Shown here in pieces: positions 29,537 through 38,123 of a stretch of 64,000 bases of DNA. The stretch is from Cognatilysobacter claricitrinus (lineage in GTDB: Bacteria; Pseudomonadota; Gammaproteobacteria; Xanthomonadales; Xanthomonadaceae). A program made the position numbers and the translations under genes. The stretch is from assembly GCF_045866565.1 (NCBI RefSeq), contig NZ_BAAFZV010000002.1, positions 744,001 through 808,000 of the forward strand, written 5' to 3'. Each line of letters starts with the position of its first letter. Position 1 is the first letter of the stretch. A model generated the notes under the pieces. The model saw only the letters and a list, made by a program, of their open reading frames with translations, did not search any database and had not been told where the DNA came from.

Positions 29537-30894
29537 GCGTCCGCCGCGAGTGGTGGCAGGCGTTCCATGACCAGGCGATCGGCGAGGTCGCGATCGATCG
29601 TATCGAGCGACGCATGTCCGCGGGTGAGCTCGGCCAGCAGGTCGCGTTGCACACGGCCGCGTTCGAACGCGGTCGCGTAGGGAAGGCGCATGAACGTCAC
29701 CATCGCGTAGCGCGGGACGAAACGGTCGGGGTGGCGTGCGGCAAGTTCGCGCTCCAACGCGCGTTGCAGCAGGTAATCGTCGTCGTCGACGCGGTCGCGC
29801 ATCTCGAGGTAGTTCTCGAGCGCCATCTGCTGGATCGCACGGGCGTTCGGCAGGCGCTCGGCCTGGAACGCCGCGAACGCGCTGGCGCGATCGGGCGCGC
29901 GATCGAGATGCTCGGCGAGCGCGACGCAGTCCTCGAACGCGCAGTTCATGCCCTGGCCGTGGAACGGCACCATCGCGTGCGCGGCATCGCCGAGCAGCAC
30001 GGCGTCGCCGCCCAGATGCCAGCTATCGAGGTAGAGCGTGGCGAGCACGCCGGTGGGGTGCGCGTCGAAGTCGCGTTCGAGATCCGGGATGAGCGGCGAT
30101 GCGTCGGCGAAGTCGCGCTCGAAGAACGCGCGCGCCTCCGTGCCGTTGCGAACGGTGTCGAAGCTCGGATCGCCGTGGGTCGGCAGGAACAGGGTAACGG
30201 TGAACGTGCGTTCGTCGTTCGGCAGCGCGATGCACATGTAGCGGCCGCGCGGCCAGATGTGCAACGCGTTGGGCTCGATGCTGAAGCTGCCGTCGTCGGC
30301 AGGCGGGATTTCCAGTTCCTTGTAGCCATGGCCGAGGTTCTCGGTGCGTTCGCCTAGGTCGGCGCGCCGACCCATTGCCGCGCGCAACGCGGAGCCCGCG
30401 CCATCCGCGCCGATCAGCGAGTCGAAGCCGACGTGCAGCGCCTCGTCGTCGGCGGCGCCGAAGGTGGCGACGCGCCGCCCGAAGTCGACGTCGACCAGGC
30501 CGCGATCGAAATGCAGGCGTGCCCCGGCCGATTCGGCGATGTCGAGCAGGACGATGTTGAGCTCGCCACGATGCACCGACCAGATGACTTCGCTGTCGTC
30601 GCGCCCGTAGCGCTGCAGGTCGGTGCGGCCGTCGGCGAAGTGCACCATGCGGCCTCGCATCATCACCGCGTGCGACATGACCGCATCGTCGGCACCGGCA
30701 AGACCCAGCGCGTGGCGGCCGCGCTCGGCGAGCGCGAGATTGATCGAGCGGCCACCGCCGTACCCGCGGATGCGCGGATCGCCGCGCTTTTCGTAGACAT
30801 CGACGCTCCAGCCGCGGCGCGCGAGCAGCGTGGCCAGCAGGGCACCGGCGAGGCCGGCGCCGATGATCGTGATGCTGCGGGGGCTGTCGCTCAC
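29533..30894 (-). CDS. kmo: kynurenine 3-monooxygenase
   Basis: FAD enzyme that hydroxylates kynurenine to 3-hydroxykynurenine with NADPH and oxygen. 453 residues. The Rossmann motif IIGAGLAGALLATLLARRG opens the protein; GADGAGSALR and the second FAD motif GDAVLLGDAAHAMVPFHGQG follow, then the Kmo-type FEDC and EMRDRVDD stretch and a C-terminal helix region that in homologues touches the membrane. The start is taken as GTG 30894, where conservation begins; the longer frame upstream overlaps kynU. KynU is 89 bp upstream and sbcB overlaps downstream, so it acts in the same operon. Confidence 0.93.
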   Translation of the reverse strand: MSDSPRSITIIGAGLAGALLATLLARRGWSVDVYEKRGDPRIRGYGGGRSINLALAERGRHALGLAGADDAVMSHAVMMRGRMVHFADGRTDLQRYGRDDSEVIWSVHRGELNIVLLDIAESAGARLHFDRGLVDVDFGRRVATFGAADDEALHVGFDSLIGADGAGSALRAAMGRRADLGERTENLGHGYKELEIPPADDGSFSIEPNALHIWPRGRYMCIALPNDERTFTVTLFLPTHGDPSFDTVRNGTEARAFFERDFADASPLIPDLERDFDAHPTGVLATLYLDSWHLGGDAVLLGDAAHAMVPFHGQGMNCAFEDCVALAEHLDRAPDRASAFAAFQAERLPNARAIQQMALENYLEMRDRVDDDDYLLQRALERELAARHPDRFVPRYAMVTFMRLPYATAFERGRVQRDLLAELTRGHASLDTIDRDLADRLVMERLPPLAADA

Positions 30895-30983
30895 GTGCGC
30901 GTCCGTCAGGTCGTCGTGGGGCGAGTGTAGTGGCGTCGACGCGTCGCGGTGCAGTCCGGGCGAGGACTGATGCGTCGCGCTGC

Positions 30984-32258
30984 TCAGGTCGGCATCGACC
31001 AGCGCTCGACTTCGCGCACGAACCGCAGCACGTCCGCGTGCGTGTTGTAGAGCGGGGCGGGCGAGATGCGGATGACGTCGGGTTCGCGCCAGTCGCCGAG
31101 CACGCCGTTCGCCTGCAGGTGGTCGAACAGCGCGCGACCACGTTCGCGACCGCCGTGTACGCGCAGCGACAGTTGGCAGCCGCGTTGCGCAGCGTCGCGC
31201 GGCGTCAGGATGTCGAGCGCGTTGGCGAGGCGTGCGTCGATCAACGCTTCGAGATAGCCGGTGAGCGATCGCGATTTCCCGCGCAGCGCCGGAAGCCCCG
31301 CGCGGTCGAACAGCTCCAGCGAGGCGCGCAGCGGCGCCATCGACAGGATCGGCGGATTGCTGAGCTGCCAGCCATCCGCGCCCGCTGCGGGCACGAACTC
31401 CGGGCCCATTCGAAACCGCGTGGAGGCGTCGTGGCCCCACCACCCGGCGAAGCGCGGCACGTCTTCGCGCGAATGGCGCTCGTGCACGAATGCGCCACCG
31501 ACCGCGCCCGGGCCGGAGTTCACGTATTTGTAGTGACACCACGCGGCGAAGTCGGCGTCGCTGTCGTGCAGCGCGAGCTCGAGGTTGCCGACCGCGTGCG
31601 CGAGGTCGAAGCCGACGTTCGCGCCGGCGTCGTGTGCAAGCCGCGCGATGCGCTTGAGGTCGAACGCCTGGCCGGTGCGGTACTGCACGCCGGGCCACAG
31701 CACCAGCGCGAGGCGATCGCGGTTCGCATCGATCGCACGTTCGATCGCGGCCATCGAGATGGTGCCGCTAGGCGAATCCGGCTCGACTTCGATGAGGTCG
31801 GTCGCCGGATCGAAGCCATGGAACGCGACCTGCGATGCGGTGGCATGGCGATCGGACGGGAACGCGCCGGCCTCGATGAGGATGGCGGGGCGCTCGCGCG
31901 TCGGCCGGTAGAAACTCACCATCAGGAAATGCAGGTTGGCGGTGAGCGTGTTCATCGCCACCACTTCGCTTGCCTTCGCGCCGACCAGGCGCGCGAGCGG
32001 TTCGCGCACCAGTTCGTGGTAGCTCATCCACTGCGCGTCGCCGGTGAAGTGGCCTTCGACGGCGTCGTGCTCCCACTTCTGCAACACGGTTTCGACGTGC
32101 GCGCGCGCACCGCGCGGCTGCAGGCCGAGCGAGTTTCCGACGAAGTACGCCATCGGCGCGCCGCCATGGCGTGGGATGAGGAATTCATCGCGGAAGGCGC
32201 GCAGCGGATCGGCCGCGTCGAGGGCGGCGGCGTGCGCGTCGGAATAGAGGTCGGTCAT
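30984..32258 (-). CDS. kynU: kynureninase
   Basis: PLP enzyme that splits 3-hydroxykynurenine into 3-hydroxyanthranilate and alanine. 424 residues, family length. Seen: YFVGNSLGLQP, the PLP-binding region VGFDLAHAVGNLELALHD, the Schiff-base Lys244 in WCHYKYVNSGPG, and the FAGWWGHD substrate loop. ATG 32258 is 9 bp after the ACMSD stop. Together with Kmo and HAO it forms the middle of tryptophan breakdown. Confidence 0.95.
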   Translation of the reverse strand: MTDLYSDAHAAALDAADPLRAFRDEFLIPRHGGAPMAYFVGNSLGLQPRGARAHVETVLQKWEHDAVEGHFTGDAQWMSYHELVREPLARLVGAKASEVVAMNTLTANLHFLMVSFYRPTRERPAILIEAGAFPSDRHATASQVAFHGFDPATDLIEVEPDSPSGTISMAAIERAIDANRDRLALVLWPGVQYRTGQAFDLKRIARLAHDAGANVGFDLAHAVGNLELALHDSDADFAAWCHYKYVNSGPGAVGGAFVHERHSREDVPRFAGWWGHDASTRFRMGPEFVPAAGADGWQLSNPPILSMAPLRASLELFDRAGLPALRGKSRSLTGYLEALIDARLANALDILTPRDAAQRGCQLSLRVHGGRERGRALFDHLQANGVLGDWREPDVIRISPAPLYNTHADVLRFVREVERWSMPT

Positions 32259-32267
32259 TCGATCGGG

Positions 32268-33278
32268 TCAGGCGAAGCGGGACAGTGGAAGGCCGAGCCA
32301 GTCGAGCGCGGTGCCGTGGTACAGGCGCGCCTGCTGCTCGTCGCTGAGGCGAAGCGCGGCGATGCCCGCGCCCGGTTCCTGCTCGCCGAGCGGGAACGGG
32401 TAGTCGGTGCCAAGCATCACGCGGTCGACGCCGCAGGTGTCGAGCAGGTATTGCAGCGCTCGCGGATCGGCGACCCACGAGTCGAAAAAGAACCGCGACA
32501 GGTACTCGCGCGGATTGCGCGGGTTGTCGGTGGCGACCAGATCGGGACGCATGTTGAAGCCGTGCTCGATGCGGCCGACGGTGTACGGGAACGAGCCACC
32601 GCCATGTGCGAGGCAAATCTTCAACTTCGGCAACCGCTCCAGCACGCCGCCGAAGATCAGGCAGCACGCCGCGCGCGATTGTTCGGCCGGCATGCCGACC
32701 AGCCACGGCAGCCAGTACTTGGGCATCGACTCGGTGCCCATCATGTCCCACGGGTGCACCAGGATCGCCGCGCCGAGTTCGGAGGCCGCTTCGAAGAACT
32801 CGAAGAGCTCAGGTGCATCAAGGTTCCAGTCGCCGATGTGGCTGCCGATCTGCACGCCCTGCAGGCCGAGCTGGTCCATGCAGCGTTCGAGCTCCTGCAC
32901 GGCCAGGCGCGGCGACTGCAACGGCACGGTGCCGATGCCGGCGTAGTGGCGCGGGTGGTCGTTGACCGTCTGCGCCATGTGGTCGTTGAGCGCCTGGTGC
33001 AGCTCCAGCGCATGCTGCGGCTTCGCCCAGTAGCTGAACATCACGGGCACGGTGCTGATGACCTGCACCTGCACGCCGAAGCGTGCGTAGTCGTCGATGC
33101 GCTCCTGCGCGTCCCACGTCTTCGACCAGATCTCGCGGAAGAACTTGCCGTCCTTGTAGATGCGGTGACGGCCGTCGTCGGTGTGGTGGATCACCGGGAA
33201 GCGCTCGTCACCGAACTTGCGCGCGAGGTCCGGCCAGTCGCGCGGCAGGTAATGCGCGTGGGTGTCGATCTTGAGCAT
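32268..33278 (-). CDS. nbaD: 2-amino-3-carboxymuconate-6-semialdehyde decarboxylase
   Basis: Amidohydrolase-fold decarboxylase (ACMSD, 336 residues) that turns aminocarboxymuconate semialdehyde into aminomuconate semialdehyde and CO2, diverting carbon away from quinolinate and NAD synthesis. Metal ligands are visible: His7 and His9 in DTHAHYL, LVHPWDMMG, LAHGGGSFPY, and the catalytic Asp in MLGTDYPFPLGE. It starts 3 bp after the HAO gene. The symbol follows the nitrobenzoate pathway naming (nbaD); amnD/ACMSD are also used. Confidence 0.93.
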   Translation of the reverse strand: MLKIDTHAHYLPRDWPDLARKFGDERFPVIHHTDDGRHRIYKDGKFFREIWSKTWDAQERIDDYARFGVQVQVISTVPVMFSYWAKPQHALELHQALNDHMAQTVNDHPRHYAGIGTVPLQSPRLAVQELERCMDQLGLQGVQIGSHIGDWNLDAPELFEFFEAASELGAAILVHPWDMMGTESMPKYWLPWLVGMPAEQSRAACCLIFGGVLERLPKLKICLAHGGGSFPYTVGRIEHGFNMRPDLVATDNPRNPREYLSRFFFDSWVADPRALQYLLDTCGVDRVMLGTDYPFPLGEQEPGAGIAALRLSDEQQARLYHGTALDWLGLPLSRFA

Positions 33279-33281
33279 GCG

Positions 33282-33833
33282 TCAGGTGATGTCCGCTTCG
33301 GAGTCCGCCTGCAGCTCATAGCGGCTCGGACGGGGATTGAGATGCCCGCAGGCCTTGCAGGTGCGAAGGTGGTCGTCGCGATAGAAGCGCTCGAACACAC
33401 GGAAGAAATCCTGTTCGATGTCGACCAGGTGGAACGACTCCTCGTACACCTTGGCGTTGCAGCGCTCGCAGAACCACAGCAGCGCGTCGTCCTCGTGCGG
33501 CAGGCGCTTGCGCTCGATGACCAGGCCCACGCCGCCGGCGCTGCGCTGCGGGCTGTGCGGTACGCGCGGTGGCAGGTAGAACATCTCGCCCGCGCGGATG
33601 GTGATGTCCCGCACGGCGCCGTCTTCCTGGATGCGCAGCACCATCTCGCCCTCGAGCTGGTAGAAGAACTCGGGGCCTTCCTCGAAGTGGTAGTCGGTAC
33701 GCGCGTTCGGCCCACCGACGATCATGACGATGTAATCGCCATCGACGATGCACTTGTTGCCTACCGGCGGCTTGAGCAGCTCGCGGTGCTCGTCGACCCA
33801 GGCCTGCAGGTTCAGCGCGTCCGGCAGTTTCAC
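33282..33833 (-). CDS. nbaC: 3-hydroxyanthranilate 3,4-dioxygenase
   Basis: Iron dioxygenase of the cupin fold opening the ring of 3-hydroxyanthranilate. I start at GTG 33833, which overlaps the deaminase stop by 4 bp and gives 183 residues, the normal bacterial size; an ATG 78 bases upstream lies inside that neighbour. The cupin iron site is in ARTDYHFEEGPEFFYQLEGE and PPRVPHSPQR. The C-terminal rubredoxin-like iron site, typical of bacterial forms, is present as CERCN and CKACGH. Product goes directly to the decarboxylase encoded next. Confidence 0.93.
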   Translation of the reverse strand: MKLPDALNLQAWVDEHRELLKPPVGNKCIVDGDYIVMIVGGPNARTDYHFEEGPEFFYQLEGEMVLRIQEDGAVRDITIRAGEMFYLPPRVPHSPQRSAGGVGLVIERKRLPHEDDALLWFCERCNAKVYEESFHLVDIEQDFFRVFERFYRDDHLRTCKACGHLNPRPSRYELQADSEADIT

Positions 33834-34258
33834 TGCTTGAGCGCCGCCACGCATTTCATCTCGACCGCGATCGGCGTCGGCAGCCAGCTCACGCCCACCG
33901 TCGTGCGGCACGGCGCGTTCTCCGCGCTGGGGAAGTACTCCGCCCAGATCTCGTTGAACACGCGGAAGTCGTGCGGAAGATCGGTGAGGTAGACGGTGAC
34001 GTCGACGAGGTCGGCAAGCGTCGCGCCGGCCGCTTCAAGCACGTTGCGCACGTTGCGGAACACCGCACGGCACTGCGCCTCGATGTCGTAGCTCATCAGC
34101 TTGCCTTCGGTGTCGCGGACGTCGCCGCTGACCTGGTTGGTGTCCGGGTCGCGCGGACCGATGCCCGACAACAGCAGCAGGTTGCCGACGCGGCGTGCGT
34201 GCGGATACGAGCCGACGGGTCGCGGCGCGTGGTCCTTCAGGATGATGCTCTCGCTCAT
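33830..34258 (-). CDS. nbaF: 2-aminomuconate deaminase (RidA family)
   Basis: RidA/YjgF-fold protein of 142 residues. In this gene setting, between the semialdehyde dehydrogenase and HAO genes, it is best read as 2-aminomuconate deaminase, which releases ammonia to give 4-oxalocrotonate. Family blocks are VGNLLLLSGIGPRD, the Arg-containing AVFRNVRNVLEAAG, VYLTDLPHDFRVFNEIWAEYF and CRTTVGVSWLP. It has 4-bp overlaps with carbonic anhydrase upstream and HAO downstream. A general imine deaminase role cannot be excluded from sequence alone. Confidence 0.87.
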   Translation of the reverse strand: MSESIILKDHAPRPVGSYPHARRVGNLLLLSGIGPRDPDTNQVSGDVRDTEGKLMSYDIEAQCRAVFRNVRNVLEAAGATLADLVDVTVYLTDLPHDFRVFNEIWAEYFPSAENAPCRTTVGVSWLPTPIAVEMKCVAALKQ

Positions 34259-34920
34259 GCGGTTCGCTCCGGAGATTCGATGTGGGCCAGCGCGTGGTCG
34301 TACGCGTCGGCGAGTTCGGTGCGGCCGTCGACATGAAGGCCGAGGTCGCGCACCAGGCCGTCGTCGAGGCGGTAGCACCAGGCGTGCACGGTGACCTGCT
34401 GACCGCGCGACCACGCGTCCTGCAGGATCGACGTGCGGGCGACGTTCACCACCTGCTCCAGCACGTTCAACTCGCAGAGCCGGTCGTGCATGGCGCGTTC
34501 GTCGCCCAGCGGCTGCAGCTTCGCCTGGTGCTTCTCCGCGACGTCGGCGACATGCCGCACCCAATTGTCGGCAAGGCCGAGTCGCCGCTGCGTCAGCGCC
34601 GCGTGCACGCCGCCGCAGCCGTAATGGCCAACGACCAGGATGTGCCGCACCTTCAGCACGTCCACTGCGAACTGCAGCACCGACAGGCAGTTCAGGTCGG
34701 TATGCACGACGACATTGGCGATGTTGCGGTGGACGAAGACTTCGCCCGGCGCCATGTCGATGATCTGGTTGGCCGGTACGCGCGAGTCGGAGCAGCCGAT
34801 CCACAGGAATTCCGGGGCCTGCTGCTGCGAGAGGTGCGCGAAGAAACCGGGGTCCTCGCGCTCGATGCGCGCAGCCCAGTCGCGGTTGCGGGCCAAAAGG
34901 TCGTCGAGGGTTTCCGTCAC
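34255..34920 (-). CDS. can: beta-class carbonic anhydrase
   Basis: Cytosolic enzyme that interconverts CO2 and bicarbonate, 221 residues. Zinc ligands are Cys43 (CSDSR, with Asp45 and Arg47), His99 and Cys102 (GHYGCGG). The start is GTG 34920, overlapping the aldehyde dehydrogenase stop by 4 bp, and the stop overlaps the deaminase start by 4 bp. It is therefore translated inside the kynurenine pathway operon, in which the ACMSD reaction releases CO2. It may still serve general metabolism; whether another beta enzyme exists elsewhere is unknown. Confidence 0.93.
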   Translation of the reverse strand: MTETLDDLLARNRDWAARIEREDPGFFAHLSQQQAPEFLWIGCSDSRVPANQIIDMAPGEVFVHRNIANVVVHTDLNCLSVLQFAVDVLKVRHILVVGHYGCGGVHAALTQRRLGLADNWVRHVADVAEKHQAKLQPLGDERAMHDRLCELNVLEQVVNVARTSILQDAWSRGQQVTVHAWCYRLDDGLVRDLGLHVDGRTELADAYDHALAHIESPERTA

Positions 34921-36350
34921 TCGCAGTTCTCCAGGCAGATTCCGACGTTCTTGGACTCGGTGAAGAAGCGCATGGCTTCCCAGCCGCCTTCGCGGCCGAG
35001 CCCCGATGCGCCCGCGCCGCCGAACGGCGTGCGTAGGTCGCGTTGCATCCAGGTGTTGATCCAGACCATGCCGACGCGCAGTGCGGCGGCAAGGCGGTGT
35101 GCGCGACCGAGGTCGCGTGTCCAGACCGATGCCGAAAGACCGTAGTCGCCGCAATTGGCCAGCGACAGCGCCTGCGCTTCGTCGTCGAACGCCTGCAGCG
35201 TGACGACGGGGCCGAATATCTCGTCGCGATTGGTCGCGCAATCGGGGCCGAGGCCGTCGATCACCGTCGGTTCCAGGTACCAGCCGGGCCGATCGACGCG
35301 CTGGCCGCCACACAGCACGCGACCGCCTTCATCGACGGCGCGCTGCACCGCAGCCGATACCTTGTCGAAATGCACCTGCGAGACCAGCGGGCCCATGTCG
35401 GTATCGGTATCGATCGGGTCGCCGATGCGCAGCGTGCGCGCGCGTTCGACGAACGCATCGACGAACTCGTCGCGGATCGAGCGCTCGACCAGCATGCGCG
35501 AGCCGCAGAGGCAGATCTGGCCGGAGTTCTGGAACGCGGAGCGAACGAGCAGGTCGATGTGTTCGCGCCACGGACTGTCGGCGAACACGATCGTCGCGTT
35601 CTTGCCGCCGAGTTCCAGCGACACCTTCTTCAGCAGCGGCGACGCGATGCCCGCGATGCGCCGGCCCACCGCCGTGCTGCCGGTGAACGTCACCGCCTTG
35701 ACCGCCGGATGCGAGACCAGCGGCTCTCCCACGTCCGGACCGCGACCGTGCAGGATGTTCAACACGCCGGGCGGCAGGCCGATCTCGCCGGATACTTCGC
35801 CGAGCAACGTCGCCGTCCACGGCGTGATTTCCGACGGCTTGGCGACCACGGTGTTGCCAGCGGCAAGCGCCGGCGCGATCTTCCACGTCAGCAGGTAGAG
35901 CGGGAGGTTCCACGGTGAAATCGCGGCAATGACGCCGAGCGGCGTGCGCAACGTGTAGTTCAGGCCTGCCTCGCCATGGTGCGATTCGCTGGCGAACTGC
36001 GTCGCGGCATGCGCGAAGAAGCGGAAGTTCGATACCGCGCGCGGGATTTCGATCGAGCGCGTCAGGCGCAGCGGTTTGCCCGCGTCGCGCGATTCGGCGG
36101 TCGCGAAGGTTTCGAGCTTGGCCTCGATGGCATCCGCGAGCCGCTCCAGCCATTGCGCGCGCTCGCTGTTGCGGAGCGCGGCCCAGCCCGGCGCAGCGCG
36201 CGTGGCGGCGTCCACCGCCGCTTCCAGGTCCGCGGCATCGCCGGCGGCGACTTCGGCCAGCACGCGGCCGCTGGCCGGCTCGTGCACGTCGATCCAGCGA
36301 TCCGCGCGAGGCGGAACGGACTGTCCGTCGATCCAGTGATTCAGTCGCAT
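34917..36350 (-). CDS. nbaE: 2-aminomuconic semialdehyde dehydrogenase
   Basis: NAD-dependent aldehyde dehydrogenase of 477 residues. Family motifs: ISPWNLPLYLLTWKIAPALAAGN region with WNLPLYL, FTGSTAVGRRI, the general base Glu in LELGGKN and the nucleophile Cys in SGQICLCGSR, then EIFGPVV. The CLCG context and neighbours support aminomuconate/hydroxymuconate-semialdehyde dehydrogenase; in the pathway it makes 2-aminomuconate. It overlaps the carbonic anhydrase gene by 4 bp and follows the SDR gene by 40 bp. Confidence 0.88.
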   Translation of the reverse strand: MRLNHWIDGQSVPPRADRWIDVHEPASGRVLAEVAAGDAADLEAAVDAATRAAPGWAALRNSERAQWLERLADAIEAKLETFATAESRDAGKPLRLTRSIEIPRAVSNFRFFAHAATQFASESHHGEAGLNYTLRTPLGVIAAISPWNLPLYLLTWKIAPALAAGNTVVAKPSEITPWTATLLGEVSGEIGLPPGVLNILHGRGPDVGEPLVSHPAVKAVTFTGSTAVGRRIAGIASPLLKKVSLELGGKNATIVFADSPWREHIDLLVRSAFQNSGQICLCGSRMLVERSIRDEFVDAFVERARTLRIGDPIDTDTDMGPLVSQVHFDKVSAAVQRAVDEGGRVLCGGQRVDRPGWYLEPTVIDGLGPDCATNRDEIFGPVVTLQAFDDEAQALSLANCGDYGLSASVWTRDLGRAHRLAAALRVGMVWINTWMQRDLRTPFGGAGASGLGREGGWEAMRFFTESKNVGICLENCE

Positions 36351-36390
36351 GCCGACAGCTTAACGGACGCGCCTTCGCGGCCCGTCGCGA

Positions 36391-37176
36391 TCAGATCGAC
36401 TGCATGCGGCCGCCATCGACGGCCAGGCTGACGCCGTTGACGTAGGCCGCGGCGGGCGAGCACAGGAACGCGATGACCGAGGCGACCTCGGCCGCCTCCG
36501 CGAAGCGCGCGGCGGGCACGGTGCGACGCATGCCGTCGGCAACCTCGTCCTCGCTCTGGCCGGTCGCTTTCGAGCGATCCGCGAGGATCTGCGCAAGGCG
36601 CGCGGTCTTGGTGTAGCCGGGCAGCACGTTGTTGACCGTGATGCCGTCGGCCGCCAGCTCGCGTGACAGCGTCTTCGCCCAGCTCGCCACCGCACCGCGC
36701 ACCGTGTTGGACACGCCGAGGTTCGGAATCGGCTCGCGCACCGACGTCGAAATGATGTTCACGATGCGGCCCCATGCCGCGCCCTTCATGCCGGCCAGCA
36801 CCGCCTGCACCAGCGTCTGGTTGGCCAGGAGGTGGCGCGAGAAGGCGTCGCGGAAGGCGTCGAGCGTGGCGGTGTGTACGGGCCCGCCGGGCGGGCCGCC
36901 GGTGTTGTCGATGAGAATCTGAACCGGCTTGCCGGCGACGACGCCTTCGACCTTCGCGCGAAGCGCGTCGAGATCGCTGACGTCCGCCGCGATCCAGCCA
37001 TGCGCCTGCGCGCCGCGACGGGGGAGGGCATCCGCCACCTGCTGCAGCACTTCGGGGCGTCGCGACAACAGGGTGACGTCGGCGCCGAGAAGCGCGAGTT
37101 CGTGCGCCGTGGCGCGGCCGATGCCTTCGGAGGCGCCGCAGACGAGCGCGTGGCGACCGGTGAGATCGAGATCCAT
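36391..37176 (-). CDS. atypical short-chain dehydrogenase/reductase
   Basis: Rossmann-fold SDR of 261 residues. The cofactor motif is CGASEGIGRA (14-20), and DVSD at 64-67 follows the usual order. The active-site Ser142 is present in NIISTS, but the expected catalytic Tyr and Lys are replaced by Ser155 and Arg159 (VSNTVRGAV). The NNAG motif is also altered (DNTGG). A subgroup of FabG-like SDRs lacks the tetrad in this way, so its reaction is unclear. It lies between the PaiB-like gene (3 bp) and the semialdehyde dehydrogenase and may act in or regulate the pathway. Confidence 0.85.
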   Translation of the reverse strand: MDLDLTGRHALVCGASEGIGRATAHELALLGADVTLLSRRPEVLQQVADALPRRGAQAHGWIAADVSDLDALRAKVEGVVAGKPVQILIDNTGGPPGGPVHTATLDAFRDAFSRHLLANQTLVQAVLAGMKGAAWGRIVNIISTSVREPIPNLGVSNTVRGAVASWAKTLSRELAADGITVNNVLPGYTKTARLAQILADRSKATGQSEDEVADGMRRTVPAARFAEAAEVASVIAFLCSPAAAYVNGVSLAVDGGRMQSI

Positions 37177-37179
37177 GGA

Positions 37180-37821
37180 TCAGGCTCCTTCTTGCATCGA
37201 TTCGAGAGTGCCGCGCATCCACGCGGCAACGTCGCGATCGCCGGCGTCGGACGACGACACGAGGCGGTCGATCACCGCGAGACGGTTCGCGAGCGGATGG
37301 TTCTGGCTGAGCTTGGCCTTGAACTCGACGTTGTCGACGACTACGCGCAGCCCGACGATGCCGCGCAGCTGCACGCGTTCGGCGGGGTCGTTCGCGTCGT
37401 AGCGCCAGTCGCCGCCGACACGGCCTTCGTGCACGTCGCCGAGCTCGATCAGCAGCTCGCCGAGCGACGCATCATCGTCGAACCAGTCCAGCGCGCCGGA
37501 GAGGTGTGCGACGACGTAGTTCCACGTCGGAACGCGCGCGTGCTCGGCCTTGTCGGTGTACCAGGTCGGCGAAACGTAGGCATGCGGGCCCTGCAGGATC
37601 ACGAGCGCGCGACCGCGGTGGCGCGTCTGCGGATTCGGGCGCGCAAGGTGGCCGCGCAGTTCGATCGCGTCGCCGTCGCGGCGATACAGGACGGGCAGGT
37701 GCGAGATGCATGGCACGCCGTCGTCGACGGTGACCAGCGTTGCGAACGGATGCGATGCCGCGAGCGCGTCGAGGCGCGAGAGGTCGCGCTCGTCGAAGGC
37801 TCGCGGCAGGTAGAGCGTCAC
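37180..37821 (-). CDS. PaiB-like FMN-binding protein
   Basis: Protein of 213 residues in the PaiB / FMN_bind_2 family (split-barrel flavin fold). Recognisable parts are LYLPRAFDERD at the start, HPFATLVTV, ISHLPVLYRRDG, YVSPTWYTDKAEHARVPTWNYV and the C-terminal KAKLSQNHPLANR. Bacillus PaiB is described as a negative regulator of sporulation and protease genes; other members are probably small-molecule oxidoreductases. The start is GTG 37821, overlapping the preceding stop by 4 bp. Given its place at the head of the tryptophan degradation genes a link is possible but not shown. Confidence 0.85.
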   Translation of the reverse strand: MTLYLPRAFDERDLSRLDALAASHPFATLVTVDDGVPCISHLPVLYRRDGDAIELRGHLARPNPQTRHRGRALVILQGPHAYVSPTWYTDKAEHARVPTWNYVVAHLSGALDWFDDDASLGELLIELGDVHEGRVGGDWRYDANDPAERVQLRGIVGLRVVVDNVEFKAKLSQNHPLANRLAVIDRLVSSSDAGDRDVAAWMRGTLESMQEGA

Positions 37822-38123
37822 TGGCGACGCGGCAACTTGACGATCATCTGCGGACGCAGCGCGTCGTCGCTGGCGCCGCGCGGCGGCGTCAGTGCATCGA
37901 GGTCGAACCCGCGTGCGTCGGCGTCGTCGGCATCGAGGCCATCCAGCGACACGAAGTCGGCATCCATCAGCGCTGCGCGCGCGGTGTCCTCGCTGTCGTA
38001 GGGCAGGGTGGCGCCGTCGCAGTCGAGCACTTCGGCCGTGCCGGCCTCCTTCGCGCGCAGGCGCGCCCAGATCAGCGTGTCGCCCGCGGTCGCGAGCCAC
38101 CATTCGTCGTTCGACATCGTCAT
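37818..38123 (-). CDS. hypothetical acidic 101-residue protein
   Basis: Unrecognised small protein. It opens with SNDEWWLATAGDTLIWARLRAKEAGTAEV in outline (a WWLA...LIWARLR beta-like segment), has an unusually acidic middle with many Asp residues (DGLDADDADARGFDLDAL), and ends basic (IVKLPRR). There is no signal peptide or membrane segment, so it should be cytosolic. It is bracketed by 4-bp overlaps with the small membrane protein upstream and the PaiB-like gene downstream. The ATG at 38123 is used; a second in-frame ATG at 38117 would remove two residues. Confidence 0.7.
   Translation of the reverse strand: MTMSNDEWWLATAGDTLIWARLRAKEAGTAEVLDCDGATLPYDSEDTARAALMDADFVSLDGLDADDADARGFDLDALTPPRGASDDALRPQMIVKLPRRQ

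Noticed and set aside
30930..33992. 1020-residue open frame opposite kynU, ACMSD and HAO
   Set aside because: It covers three well-identified genes on the other strand and resembles no protein; a codon-bias shadow.
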